The notes beneath the pieces are model-generated. The model searched no databases, was not told the DNA's origin, and saw nothing but the letters and a program-made list of their open reading frames with translations. The translations under genes were made by a program, and so were the position numbers. A stretch of 64,000 nucleotides of DNA from Lophius americanus (lineage: Eukaryota; Chordata; Actinopteri; Lophiiformes; Lophiidae): positions 6,971,001 to 7,035,000 of the forward strand of contig JBBDHG010000009.1 of NCBI GenBank assembly GCA_037951165.1, written 5' to 3'. This document shows positions 12,701-24,900 of this stretch, one piece after another. The stretch's first letter is position 1. Each line of letters starts with the position of its first letter.

Positions 12701-15700
12701 AGAGGCAAAAGCACACATTCGTTTGGGGAACCAATGGATTAGCAGACTTGTTCTTACAGGGCTTCATTTGCCCGTACAGTCTGTATCCAGTTGGTAAGAC
12801 ATCAAGGATCCAGCCCACCAAGTTATAACTTAAATTGAAATGATCTGAAATTCCACTAATTCAAATGTGAGGCTGAATGGTGTTGAAAGCAGAGGAGAGC
12901 TTTACAATCTCTTTAAATGATCTCTCTAAATTTTAATGGTCAAGTACCCCCAGACATTCATCATCATCATCCTTAGCATCCAAGGTTATTTTCTTGATTT
13001 GTTTTTTTTTCCTAAAAATAATACTTGGCAGTGCGAAAAATTAGTTGACAGCATAGAAATTTACAGCAAAATTATTATTATTCACCACACTTATCTACCT
13101 GCTTCCATATTTAAAAAATTGAAATACATTTACTGAACACAGACTCAATTTTTGTTCGGTCAGGTTAAGTTATTCTTTGCTCAAGAATAATTCTCTTCAA
13201 GATAGAATTCATGATCTTGCCAAAATAATTTGTCGGTGCTCAAGACTGCATGCTCAAGAAGGAGGCACATACTTCGCTCATACTTTTGGTGTTTTATGGC
13301 CAGAATTGCATAAGAGTAATGAAACAAATGTTCTGATTGTATATTGATTGTAAATGAGAGATTTTTAATAAAAAATGTTGAGTTTTAGTGTTTATAGTGT
13401 CTAATACTAAATTAAAGACTCCGACCAAGGATTTAGAGAAACATGTAATGTCCCTAAACATATATCTGCATATTGCTTACATACATGACAGACTCATGGA
13501 CTGTGGCTTTCATGCCTGTTGGTTAACTGTTTGTTTTCAAAGTGGCACTTCTGGCACACTATCAATACATTGATGTTATATCCTTGTATAATCACTTCAA
13601 GGTCAGAGGTGAAGTAATTGGCACATTGATAATGTATTGGTTTGCTCCAGTGTTGTCATGTATTCCAGTAGGCTTACTGTTCATGGGTTTTCACATAGTA
13701 AAGGGCATTGTAAGTGGATTTTACTGGAAAAGAGGGGTTAACTTTGTCCTGCATTAAGAGGGTTTTTCATTGTGACAAAATGCCCTCGGTTATAGCAGTC
13801 AGCATCTGAGGTTAATATGAGGGAAAGTTGAAGAATACATGTTTATACCCTGTCCTTTATCCTCACCATGTCTCGGACCATGTCTCCTGCTCCTCTGCTT
13901 CTATCTCTGAGCATGAATGTAGAGCAAAAACCCACGACTCAGCTCCAGTGGCTTGTCAAAGAAATCTGACAGTTGGTATAATGTATAATGGTATATCTAA
14001 CACCATGGTATATCTGGTATATCTCACACCTGTTGTGTTAGATATACCATTTAATACCAGCTTTCATGGTTCAACATTGTTGTTGTTTAACTCCAGTTGT
14101 ATTGTGTGTGTGTGTGTGTCACCTTGGTCGGCTAGATTTGAAGGGATTCTGAGTTCTAATTGCATTAAATGACAGACGGGATCTTCTACCACACTGACAT
14201 TTTAGTTTGCGCCTTGGTTTCAGCCCCAGCCACGTAACTGTACAGTTATTGTGAATGTATTTGCTCACATTTGCCGATTGCAGAATGGTGGCTGGATAGG
14301 CTGAGAGAGAAAGAAAAAGGCCCGTTGAGAAACCCCCTGCACCACTCTGGGCTTTGACAGCTTTATTAACAGCCTTTTCTGCTGCAGTGTATGGCAATTA
14401 ATTCAGGCAATAAATTCCTGCTTTTCACATTTTGTTGTAGTCACGTCAACACTTCCCAAGTTTAACCAATGAAGGTGGAAAGTAAAAATTAGGTTGAAAA
14501 AATAATAAGGATGAGTAAATTATGAAAAATACTCCTCCTGTCAGATCTGAATAAACCCTGTAATTCCTTTTTCACACTGCCTCTCTGCTCATCTGGGAAT
14601 TACTTTCAAGATACTATACTTTACGATAAATATAAAGCGTGATGACTTGTCATAGCCAGTAAAGGCTTCAGCCATTTACTATGTGCCCACTTTATAGAGA
14701 AAGCCAGTGTTAGGTTGAAGCTGTGTCTGTCCAGGGACCCCCTGTACGTGTTGAAGTGAGAAAATGAGATGGAAGGTGGGCAGAAGTAGGAGGGAAGGCG
14801 AAATAGGGAAGCTATTTTTAGATCTGTGTTGCTGTAGTGCATGCGTATTGGTCTGGAGACACATACCTCGAGGACGAAGACTTGACTGTGAATGTCGAAA
14901 ATACAGAGGATTCCTTTAAGATAAACATGAAGCTAGGAGAAATATAATGGACTTGGGGATAGTAACCAGCACAAAAGAAAAGGGTCTGTGATACCATTAT
15001 GAAATAAATTAATATGGAGAGTGGTCACTATAACACTGAATGCACAGTCTCTTTTCCATTATTCTTATTGGAAATGGAAATGAGAGTGAGCAGAAAAAGA
15101 CACATATCTAGGGATCAACTTATGGAGTAGATATCAGCCACATTTAATAATCTATACAGTGACTGGCATGCCCCTGAGTCATATAGATCTTCCCTCACCA
15201 GCTTCTATAATTATCCTGTCAAAACTCCTCAGGGCTTGGTGTGGCCCTGGTCTGGTGTTGTAGAGTCTGGTTAATATTGACTACACCTAAAATTGCCACT
15301 TTGCTCAGTAGATTTATACTCCATAGGCAGGAACTAACACACATGAGCATGCAACTGCACAAACCGGCCAGTAGTATGGCTGAAAATAGATCCTCGGATT
15401 CTCTCCCTAATACTGGCATCAGAGTAATGTGTATAAAAGTGCTTATAATGTCTATCTGTATGGAGATTTCTGTTTCGTAAGACTGCACCACTTTCATCAA
15501 TCATTGTAAATGTCTACATATGTGATAATAACTGCTTGTACCAATATTTGCCCCTTCATACATACCTCACATGTGTAATCCTCTCCACTGACAGAGGGCG
15601 AACCCATTGAAGCCATTGCCAAGTTTGACTACGTTGGGCGCTCATCCCGGGAATTGTCCTTCAAGAAGGGCGCCTCCCTGTTGCTGTATCAGCGGGCATC

Positions 15701-18700
15701 AGAAGACTGGTGGGAGGGACGACACAACGGCATTGATGGACTGGTGCCACACCAATATATTGTGGTCCAAGACATGTGAGTTGCTTTTACTAAGCTGTGT
15801 CTCTTTAATTAATTATAATTAAAGAGACACAGTAATTATATTTATGACCAAACAAGATGCATTTATACTGAAATAGAAATTGTACATACGTATATCACTC
15901 CATTGTACCGCCATCTTACGATATTTGACTTGTTGTCTAAAGACAGAGGCAACGAGATGGAGGTAAAAAGGTCTGTGGGCATACAAAGATCAGATCACCT
16001 CTAACAACGCAGTCACTTGCTGTGGAAAGTTGTGTATTCTTAAAAAAAATGACATGCAGTGGTCTGTACAGTGGTGGCTCCGGTGCTCATATTTTTTTTC
16101 ATTTAGGTGAAACGGTTCATTATTTGGGCCAATTAATATTGATTTTTAAGAATGACCTTTCTTATGAGTTCCCATAAATCCATTGATAGTGTTATATTTT
16201 TATTTCTTTTTTTTATTTCAGCAAATCAACAAATTATAATTAATTCCAATTTTTCTTATTTTCCAACTCAAATATTTTTTCTATATATTTATTACAAAAT
16301 AATTATTTTAAAAAGTTTAAAAATTACATTCAAAACTGTGAACTCTTCCCTTTCTTATTTGATCCTGGATATATTTAGCACACAAGTATTTGTGTTCCAC
16401 ACATATAGGGAGTGAGAGAGTGTAAAAATGTAGAAAGAGATATACAAACGTTGTTAGACGGACAGGACCTCCAATAGTAGATATATGATCTACTACGCAT
16501 GCATTCCTTTTTGAGGTCGTATTGAAAAAAATCTGAACTGTGTCTGATTTAGGAACAAATTCGGAAGAGGCCCAAATCTGGGAAAGATCAGCCTGCTGTC
16601 GTCATCCCCGCTCAGCTGTGGAACATTCTCCATCTCCAGAGCTCTTCTGTCACTTTCCCACTCGCACTGCTAAAAAGAATGCACTCTGACATCGCTACTG
16701 TTGTTCCCTCATGGACTGGATTCACGGTCTCTTTAGGACAGGCACAAAATCCATTCAATCACTTAGCAGGCCAACAAAATGGCCGTTGGAAATGCCTTTT
16801 GCTCCTCCGTCCTCTTTTCTTAGTGATGCTGCTGTCTTGTCGGTGTGCCACCATCAATAATTCACCGGGAGGGGCACTGTTCATGGGTAGTCCTCTTAGT
16901 TAATGAAAGAGCAGGGAAGTTTACAGCTTTATGGGTTGTCCAGAACCTTAGTCATAGAGAGACAGAGGTTTAGAGAATATCCTGCTCTCTGTTTAAATAG
17001 AGCAGATTTAAGAGCACAAAAGGTTGTGATCTTAACTTGTCCTATAAAAGAGCCCAGAGTAAAACCACTACAGTGCAGGATGTCTTCTTCAAGATAGTCA
17101 GTGTTTCTGTACTGCTGTTAACTGCTGCCTCTGGTGTGGACAGGTGCCCGTCTCTGTTCTGTATCTGTCAAAGTGTATTAAGAGGATAAACTGAATAATT
17201 TATTGTGTTTTATATGAGCTAATACAAATGATCAGAGGTAGCGGTTCAGCTCAGTTGCTCTGAGCGCTACCACATTTCAGGCACCAACTGCACCCAGTAT
17301 CCAGCCACAAACCTCCCTGAAATCTATACAGCTGGCCGAGTGTGCTTGTTACCACAACGATGCACCACTAGAATACTGAGAGGTCCCGGGATATGACTCA
17401 TCTGACTGTCTGGACCTTGAGGATAGAAGGAACCCTGCTGACTAGCAGGAAGCTGGTGTCAAATAGTCGTTGAGGAACAGCGAAAATATAAAAGATCGAC
17501 TGATTTGCTGATTTCTCTTTTTTTGTCTGCACTGTTTTCTGTCTCATATTCCTGCTCTCCCCATGTCTGAATGTCACTTTGTCTCTGTGTCCCAGTGATG
17601 ACAGCTTCTCAGACACACTGAGTCAGAAGGCCGACAGTGAGGCCGGCAGCGGCCGCGTTGTAGAAGATAATTGCTCAGGAAAAGACAACAGCACGCCATC
17701 TGAAACAAGGATCTCTGAGGCCTACATAACCAGGTTGGTTTAAGTTGGTTTTGTTGTTTGGACTGTTGGACAGTTGTTATAACGTAGTTGAATTGTAGAG
17801 TTTGTCAATTTGTTTTATGTACAATTAAAAAAATGTCCTGAAGTCCCCTTAATGTCCCGAGAATCCAAAATAAAGATGTTCATGTCCACAATTCATACCA
17901 AGAAACTGAAAATATTTTTACGAGACTTTTAAGAATTGTATTATTATTATATTATATATATATTATATTATCATCAAGACATAAAAAAAATACTTTTTTT
18001 ATATAGATTTCCAAAATTAGGATTTAGACTTTTATATGTCGCTGAAAATAATCTTTGTAATCTGAAGTGTTTCACCATCATTCATTCATTTTCTGTAACT
18101 AATTATCCTGATCAGGCATCACAGAGGGGGGCTGAAGCTTATACTAGCCAACAATGGGCGAAAGGTGGGGTACACCCTGGACAAGTCGCAGGTTTATCAC
18201 AGCGCAGAGACAGTGAGACAGACAACCACTCACACTCACACCTATTGAAAATGAAGAGTAAACAAAATTCAACTATATTGCATGTTTTTGGATTGTGGGA
18301 GGATGTTTGAGTACCTGGAAGGAACCCACATAAAAACGGGGAGAACATGTGAACGCCACACTGAATGCTGGATTGGAACTAGGAAATGTCCTGCTGTGGG
18401 GCACTGCCCCGCTGTGCTGCCCAGGTTTAATATCATGTATTGAATGGCCTGTTATATGAGGCCAGGTCAGAGCTGTACAATAATTCATTCAATCTTGTGA
18501 ACTTCCCACAATACCAGTGAAAAGTTAGAACTTAAATCCTTTCGGTCCTCCTGTGTCTTCAGCTCACCTCTATACCACTTGAGTGCCACCGGAGGAATAA
18601 ATTGTTCCGCATTATTTTATGACTTGCCTTCCTTTCAGGAGCTAATGGACAAACACATTCAGTAGATAAGGAGTGAGAACACACAGAGAGAAGACACACA

Positions 18701-21692
18701 TACACAATCACACCTCTAGAGTAATGGTAGCACCTACTGGAAGCCAGCCAGTATTTCTCCTGCTCCTCTCTTCACTGCTGCATTTCTTGTGGTTGAGCCT
18801 TAAAATTTTAGTAGGTGGCTCTTACTCCATACATGAACAAATGCTGTTTTACTCACTCCCTCTATTTCACTGTTGAAATGTAAACGATTCATCAAGAGAC
18901 GTTATTTTCACCAGCTGCAGGTTTTTGTATGCATATTGAGAACATATCCTTTCTTTTTTTTTTAAACCAGCCTTAATGAAGCTCTTCTAACTCCCAAATC
19001 CTGTGTTCACGACACTCTCCACCTTTCACTGTTTCCCAGGTGACCACCGCATCTCTTCTTTCATCTCCTCTCTTCTCTTCCCCCTTATTGTTCTGCTTTT
19101 TCATTCAGACAATCCATGCCAGAGCTTAATCATTCAATCCTGAGCTTTATTCAGACATTTTCTTATGCATTTTCTCTGGTGGTCTGAACCGAATAAACCG
19201 TCACAATTGAGACCGTTTTGAATGGAGATGAAACCAAGTTTAATATTTCTTCAATTTACTGTTTTAGAAAAACCCTGTTGTTTGTTTTGTTTGTCTGCAA
19301 GATATAAGGACCGGACTCAAATTGGCCATGTTTAATCTGAGATATGATGAGAATTTATTCTTAGCTTATTTACTCATTTTATCGAATCCTGAAGAATTGA
19401 TATCTGACAATAAAGGAGCGCTGGGAAAGCTGGAGCTGGCGCTCTTGAGTGACGCCCCAGCAATCGCAGAGCATTCTGGGTTTTGTAATATCAGTGGTGT
19501 TTGCGGTGTATACCAGCGCCAGTTTTTATGAAAATGAGGTATTATCTCGCAGGCCGGACAATAATGTTCTGCGGGCCGGATGTGGCCCATGGGCCTTGAT
19601 TTTGACATGATTGACCTAAATGGCTCCTTCTCCCAAAGCTGATAGACAGTTTTTACAGGATTTTGATTAAACAGAGCTATTTTACATGAATAATGGTAGA
19701 CATTCTCCCTTCTCCCAGGGAGCCTGTTTAGGTGCTCTGACAAACCACAGGACTCCCTTCTCTGGCAAATAGCCAGGCCCACTCTACCTGATCTCCAAAT
19801 GAGCTCACTGGAGCTGTTAGGCACTAAGACACTTCCTCTCACTACAATTGTGTTTGATGATGGAGTTTGCCCTCCAGATATTGTACTAAAGAAATCCTGG
19901 GAAAACCAGTCTGGGGGATTCCTATTTCTGAGGGTATAAATAAATTTGGTAATATTTGGCTTAAATGATTGAAGATGATACCATCCCTTCAAAAACTAGG
20001 CTGTCTTGATTATCTAAAATGTGTAAACATGGAGGTTACACACTAACTGTAATTTTGGGAAAGACTTTCACTAATAGTGTAATGTTTTGATGAGATGTCT
20101 GTAATATGTTAAAGGTGGCAAGCTGCAAAAATTAATTTTCCCCTGTGCTGTTTCCTCTCTTCTATGCCAACAGACACAAGAAAAGATCTGAACCCCCATC
20201 CCGGCGTCCCCCAGCCCGTCCCAGTGATGTCCACTGCATTGTGCATCCCTCTCAGCACAGTCATGGAGGGCATGGATGCACTCCTGAGATGGGCTCTCCT
20301 GTTCTAGCCCACTTTAGTCCACGTGACATGCTGCGGGGTCACAACCACATGCCTATGGACAGCCCTGAACGTCGGCGTCGTACTGGCCACGGCAGCCTGA
20401 CCAACATTAGCCGCCATGAGTCACTGAAGAAGATGGAGAGTCCCCCAATCCGACGCTCTACTTCCTCGGGCCAGTACGCAGGCTTTACTGACACCCACCG
20501 CCACCATGTTAACAAGCCTTTGGATCCGGAGACCATCGCACAGGTCAGCGCGGGACAGGGGACCCAACCGCAGCTCCCTCCACCGTCAAAGCCCTGCCCA
20601 GTACTGTAAAAACATAGTCAGTCCCTGTCTTATGCTTCCCACTGGCTACAGCTGTGATGTGTGATAAAGACAAGAAATAAACAAGCATCACAGGCAGCAG
20701 GCAGAAAGGAGCAAGGCTCCACGCCAAGACTCATGCCACCATATTTACTGTTGTGTGGTAGTGAGCATAGAAAATCTCTGAATTATCAGAAGCTATAGGC
20801 AAAATATATGTACATCCGTCCAAGCAACATGTTATCAGCACTACTGGTAGGAAGGTGGTGACTCTTATTTGACTTAGTGGTGTTTTTACAGCGCTTCAGT
20901 CAGAAAGCAGAGGTAACAGAGCGCATCTAAAACTGTGCTGGGCTGTCTGTCTGCCTATTAGCGGCATGCCCAGATGAATATATATCGTCATCTCTGCATC
21001 TCACTGCTACCCAGATTTATTATCCTGCAGAGGGGGAGATGCTGGAAGCCCTACTCTCTAGTAAATATTTGTCTGTCATGCATGCATGGTGTTTTCTGGA
21101 AAAACTGTCCCTCTGGTCATCTGCTAACATGTTTACATGTGTCCCACCAAACTGTAATCTACCTTCTACCTTCCCTTACATGTATTCTATTCATTTCATC
21201 TCTCATGTATTTTTTTCTACCTTCTCTTAGATATTACTAACGGTTCACAACTCTACTCCTCTCTCACACCCTCTCTGTCTTCCGCAGGATATAGAGGAAA
21301 CTATGAACACTGCTCTGAATGAGCTGCGTGAACTGGAGCGGCAGAGTTCAGCCAAGCACGCCCCAGACGTGGTGCTGGACACCCTGGAGCAGCGGCAGAC
21401 CTCTGGCAGCAGCGGCGGTGGGGGTTCCACACCGGCCAACTCCAGTGAGTCCCTCAGCCCCATCCACGGTGTCATGCTGAGGTCCACCGCCAACACTGAT
21501 CCACCCTTCCGTCGCAGTACCAGCTCCTCGAGTGATACCATGACCACCTTCAAGCCTGCTGTAGCACCCCGTATGGGTGTGCAGCTGAAACCCCCTGCAT
21601 TGAGGCCCAAGCCTCTGGTCCTGCCCAAATCAGGCCAGGCATCACAACCTCCAGCTCCGCAGGACCCTCTTGACAAGTCATGCACCATGTAA
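710..21692 (+). CDS. srgap1: SLIT-ROBO Rho GTPase-activating protein 1, 3' part of gene
   Basis: Fourteen coding exons are visible: 710-907, 1378-1462, 2368-2395, 3542-3635, 5509-5569, 6303-6380, 6637-6771, 9045-9150, 9331-9555, 10197-10276, 15595-15775, 17596-17733, 20174-20543 and 21288-21692. All have GT-AG borders and consistent phase, giving 727 residues, about two thirds of the usual ~1085. The visible protein starts at the end of the F-BAR extension (TIEDYDVSECFHHSRSTES). It continues into RhoGAP, with the arginine finger in GIFRVSG at about visible residue 164, then SH3 (about 371-423, ending GLVPHQYIVV) and a Ser/Pro-rich tail. srGAPs bend membrane through F-BAR, bind ROBO receptors through SH3 and stimulate Rho-family GTP hydrolysis. 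The C-terminus DKSCTM and the segment MGVQLKPPALRPKP point to SRGAP1 rather than SRGAP2 or SRGAP3 (knowledge of the family). Whether this is the fish a or b copy cannot be decided. Upstream exons lie left of the window. Confidence 0.95.
1934..2000. repeat. two overlapping perfect or near-perfect hairpins
   Basis: Arms 1934-1949 and 1955-1970 pair over 16 bp with one G-T type mismatch and a 5-nt loop. Arms 1968-1981 and 1987-2000 pair perfectly over 14 bp around the loop CCCGC. The hairpins share three bases. They lie in a srgap1 intron. Confidence 0.85.
8331..8537 (+). repeat. L2-like LINE 3' tail (copy A) with ATT microsatellite
   Basis: The segment ends with the tail shared by five copies in the window (CACTTTGAGATTTGATC, then GTGCATTATAAATTAAATG and an ATT repeat from about 8509). 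Only about 200 bp of 3' end is present, in the sense direction inside a srgap1 intron. 5' truncation is usual for non-LTR elements. The L2 label comes from the longer copies, which still encode reverse transcriptase remnants. Confidence 0.75.
10934..10968 (+). repeat. non-LTR retroelement 3' tail with TTATC repeats
   Basis: GGGACTAATAAAGGTTTATC followed by repeated TTATC units is the typical end of a teleost non-LTR retroelement. An antisense version of the same tail occurs at 27.4 kb. Only the tail can be recognised here. Confidence 0.55.
11540..12850 (-). mobile_element. decayed tyrosine-recombinase (DIRS-like) retroelement fragment
   Basis: This 1.3-kb block in a srgap1 intron differs from its surroundings: it is more GC-rich and has longer open frames on the minus strand. 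A frame at 11720-12040 (minus) contains GHSKRSMATS followed by VPLRDICATATWSSS and a Tyr in LFYSL. These resemble the HxxR motif and nucleophile region of DIRS-type tyrosine recombinases (recognition from memory). A second frame at 12385-12639 has KVTLDPWISR, reminiscent of the reverse transcriptase region of these elements. Frames are interrupted, so the element is dead. A degenerate repeat (CCAGAGGTGATGTCTTAAGC and CCAGAGGCGATGTTTTAAGC) occurs at about 11583 and 11747. The family assignment is tentative. Confidence 0.42.
13987..14051. repeat. 17-bp perfect inverted repeat
   Basis: AATGGTATATCTAACAC at 13987-14003 is the exact inverse of 14035-14051, with a 31-nt spacer that contains further GGTATATCT copies. 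It lies in the long srgap1 intron (10277-15594). Confidence 0.85.
15795..15832. repeat. perfect 17-bp hairpin beside an srgap1 splice donor
   Basis: CTGTGTCTCTTTAATTA at 15795-15811 pairs perfectly with 15816-15832 around a 4-nt loop. It starts 20 nt after the end of the SH3-coding exon (15775). Confidence 0.88.
18074..18422 (-). repeat. teleost interspersed repeat, antisense copy (tRNA-like SINE/MITE type)
   Basis: Read on the minus strand this segment runs from a GGCAGTGCCC-like start through GTTCTCCCCG, CACAATCCAAAAACATGC, GTGTGAGTGTGAGTGG, CCAGGGTGTACCCC and on to ACAGAAAATGAATGAATG. That order matches a very common fish dispersed repeat. A degenerate sense copy of the same family lies at 25.49-25.74 kb. 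It sits in the srgap1 intron between the 17.7-kb and 20.2-kb exons. Confidence 0.6.
19290..19615. mobile_element. probable DNA-transposon fragment (hAT-like end)
   Basis: The segment includes GCAGAGCATTCTGGGTTTTG and ends in GCGGGCCGGATGTGGCCC followed by TTGATTTTGACATG. This 'gcgggccggatgtggcccgcgggcc' type of sequence is familiar from dispersed vertebrate DNA transposons. No transposase frame is recognisable, so class and boundaries are uncertain. Confidence 0.35.
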
Positions 21693-23755
21693 CATCTGAG
21701 TCAGGAACCAGAGATGTAAAATCCTAACTCTCTCTCAACAGCTGCAAAATGCTACCAGTGTGTAGACTTCATAGACATCCAACCCATAATTTGTCAGTGT
21801 GTGAAATACAGTATATGGAGCTGGATAGCTTTAGGATATTTCCTTGTGGTGAAAACAAAGAGAGGACAGTGACTGATGTAGTTGCGATGTAGACGGATTC
21901 GTTGTTTGGACAAATCCTCCAACATGTGCACAGTTGTGTGTTAAAATATTTAGGATAATATTATTGAATAAATGCCTTTTTGAAATAAATTTAAACAACA
22001 AATCACAAATGCTTCCTTACACACTAGTTACTTTAACTGACCTGAACTGCTTGTCTTTGAACACGAAACGCTGCGTTTGCCCGTTCCAAAATGGGGTGTG
22101 AACTGGTTCAAAAGGCTTTACCGACTTCTGAATTCAAATGTCAAACATTCTAAAGGTTCTGCTGGAGACAAATGGTTTGAAGATCGGACGGATCTCCAAG
22201 GTACTTTGTTAATAGATCCTATTACTGATAGCAGTATGCTTTTGTCCATCTTTGGAAAAGCACTGCATCTGTGGCATCTAAAAAAATTAAAAAGATCACC
22301 TCTGTGCTGGATTCTCTCAAATCTATTTGATCATTTTTGCCTGGAAGACGTTTGACCATTAAAACCACTACTTCACGATGGATTCTGTTAGAACATTTCA
22401 ATGCATTCTTGAATTCCTGTTTCAGTACGTCATGACACAGGGATTAAATGTGCTTAAGAACTTCTGCCTTTGCATCTTCAAAATAGTTGTAAAAAATTCA
22501 GATGATGAATCATCTCCTACCTTCTACAACACAAACCCTCTGATATGGTGTGGCACACACGCCGTAGCTCCTTTATATGCCTTGCTTGACTCTGTTTCCA
22601 AAGACATGATTGTACACATTACAGCATGGATGTTGACCCTCCATGGATAATGTATGTATTCTGTATAGTGATGAGTTTAGACAGCAGCGCCATGAGGGAG
22701 TGCTGCCAGTAGCCATGGACTTGATGACTGTTAGTGTGAAAACGTCACCCTGTTTGCTACGCTCCTCTTTGATGCATCTGAAAACAGCAGTGTCCTTGTG
22801 TGTCCCTCTATTCTCTTTATTTTCAGGATAGAATGTCTGTGCGAGCGTGTGTGTGTGCGTGCCTGTGCGTGTGTCTCTTGAAAGTGAGGCGTTCTCTATG
22901 GATTCCTTGTATGGATGGTGACACCTATAGATTTCTCAAATGTGGCAGAAAACTTCAGACGTGGAACAGAAGAAATACTCACAATGATGAAAAGAGATGT
23001 CGGTCACGTTACGTGTGTCCATCTTTAGTTATAATTACAATGCAATAGCTCCAGAAAGCTGTATTTGCAAGAATTTCACCTGTATGACTGCACCCCTCTG
23101 TGTTTTTCTAACTAATCTCTGTGCTGTAGAAATAACCGAAGTGGGTGCATGTCATTTGAATGATGGGACACCATAACATGACAGAAAATACTTAGTTTGT
23201 AATTAATAAACATTGCTCTCAGCAAGTTTACACTTTATTTGAACTGACAGATATATGTATAATAATCTAAAGATAATTAATTTTCTGATTTATTTTCTTT
23301 CAGTATTTTTGTAACTTTTTTGCTTCTGAGTAGAAATGACTTAAAACAATCTGTGTAGAATAACCAGAGAAAATGTGTGTTTTTGTCACCATGGTAAAAT
23401 CCTCTGCAGTAGGTGTGTAAACTTGAGGCTACGCAGTGGCGTTCTGTACATCAGTAGTATGAATTCATGGAAGTGCCTTGAAAATGTTTAGAGGAATTTC
23501 ACACATTTTGTTTCATTTTCGTGTCCGATGCTGTGTTTAAGAAAATACAGTGCTGGAAGAAGATGCGTGAATATAAGTAATGCTGCCGCTTTCCAAACGT
23601 TATACAACAGAGTAAATAAACAGTTCACCCATTGTGATATTGCACTTTTATGTATATAACTGTAAATATGGCATGTAACCTCGTAACATCTAGAGTTCCT
23701 TGAAGGATAACGCCTCAGAGGATTTCTTTCCAATAAAGGACATAGTTTGTCAAGT
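21693..23755 (+). other. srgap1: srgap1 3' UTR with polyadenylation signal
   Basis: The stretch after the srgap1 stop has no convincing coding exon and runs to a canonical AATAAA at 23732-23737. Earlier AATAAA-type signals near 21966, 21983 and 23205 could give shorter transcripts. The end position is inferred from the signal, not from a transcript. Confidence 0.65.
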
Positions 23756-24430
23756 CTGGGTTATACTTTTTTTTACCATGTTATTTTACCCAGAAATACT
23801 CGTTTCCATGCTGAAAGGAAAATTATGGGGGGGATAGAATTTATAGAATTTTTACCCTTTAAATAGTAGTTAATTTAGGTAATGTCCGGTTTTTATAAAT
23901 GTCAGAAATGTTATACTCTATGTATTGATATTTGGCAGATCATCTTTTGTAATTAAGTGTGCGAGATATAGCAATGATAAACAATAACAAACTTAAATAT
24001 TGATGCTTTACCTTAGAAGACGTACAAGTACAATGTCCCGTCCTGAAAATTGTTTCAATGCGAGAATGATTGAAACAATTTTGTGACAACATGGAGTGAA
24101 TAATTGTTGTTTTTTCCTTCTGATGTCGGTGTCTTCAACAATAGGAATTTATGGTTTTTGAGAAACTACCACTCAAACATTTGAGTGGTAGTTTGGGGAT
24201 ATAAGTGGTAAGTATAAAAGTGGTAAGTATAAAAGGTTTTAATGATTAAGGGTGTAACTTATGGGTGTGACGCAAGGGTCACTGAATTTTTGGTCTTAAA
24301 AAGAATTAAATATGTGGTGTTATTATTTACAAGGTCTGAAATACGGTAATGATATAACTCCAATCATACTTGTTTGAATACAGTTGAGTGTTAGCTTTTT
24401 TAAATATACAAACATACAATTGTGTCCACA
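23756..24430. other. spacer between convergent srgap1 and ccdc113 with hairpins
   Basis: No gene is visible. It contains two perfect hairpins: 24046-24059 with 24069-24082 (14 bp), and 24163-24177 with 24180-24194 (15 bp, 2-nt loop). These are followed by a direct repeat of AGTGGTAAGTATAAA near 24203-24234. The outer limits are the inferred polyadenylation sites of the two genes. Confidence 0.6.
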
Positions 24431-24450
24431 AAGTTCTGTGAGTCCATTCA

Positions 24451-24456
24451 TTTATT
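24451..24456 (-). other. ccdc113: ccdc113 polyadenylation signal
   Basis: AATAAA on the minus strand, about 445 nt after the ccdc113 stop codon. It is the nearest canonical signal I found and is assigned by position only. Confidence 0.5.
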
Positions 24457-24900
24457 CAGCAAGTAACTGTCATCTCAATCATCATTAATATCCCGTGTAC
24501 ATTTTGGTCTTTAATTTAATTTCTAATAGCTTTAAGAGTGTCTCAAAATATCTAACATTTAACTTGTTGAAGCCTGCATAAACCCTGAATGGAACAGGGT
24601 TATACATTTACAAAACATCTCTGCCCCATAAAGCCATAGTCCAGTATCTGACTCTAAAAATACCAAAGTGTTAAAACAGCTTTTTGTGTTTTCCATTCAA
24701 CAAAAAAAATATCTCTGGAAAGCGCAATAGTCAAAGAAAAAAAAAAATCTAACCGAATGAAGAGAGAATGTTGACTGTAGTGCAGTTCTGCTCCATCCAA
24801 GCTACATAACATGCTTATTATGATTTAGGAAAACTAAAAGACATGTTGAGGATTAAAGCTTAACTGCTTTCTCTTTACGGTCTTTGATTCTCGGGGGTTC

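Noticed and set aside
21245..21688. 147-codon minus-strand frame over the last srgap1 exon
   Set aside because: It is a shadow of the Ser/Pro-rich srgap1 coding sequence in the opposite strand.
22077..22355. 92-codon frame after the srgap1 stop
   Set aside because: It lies in the 3' UTR, has no splice context or recognisable domain, and the srgap1 stop upstream is well supported.
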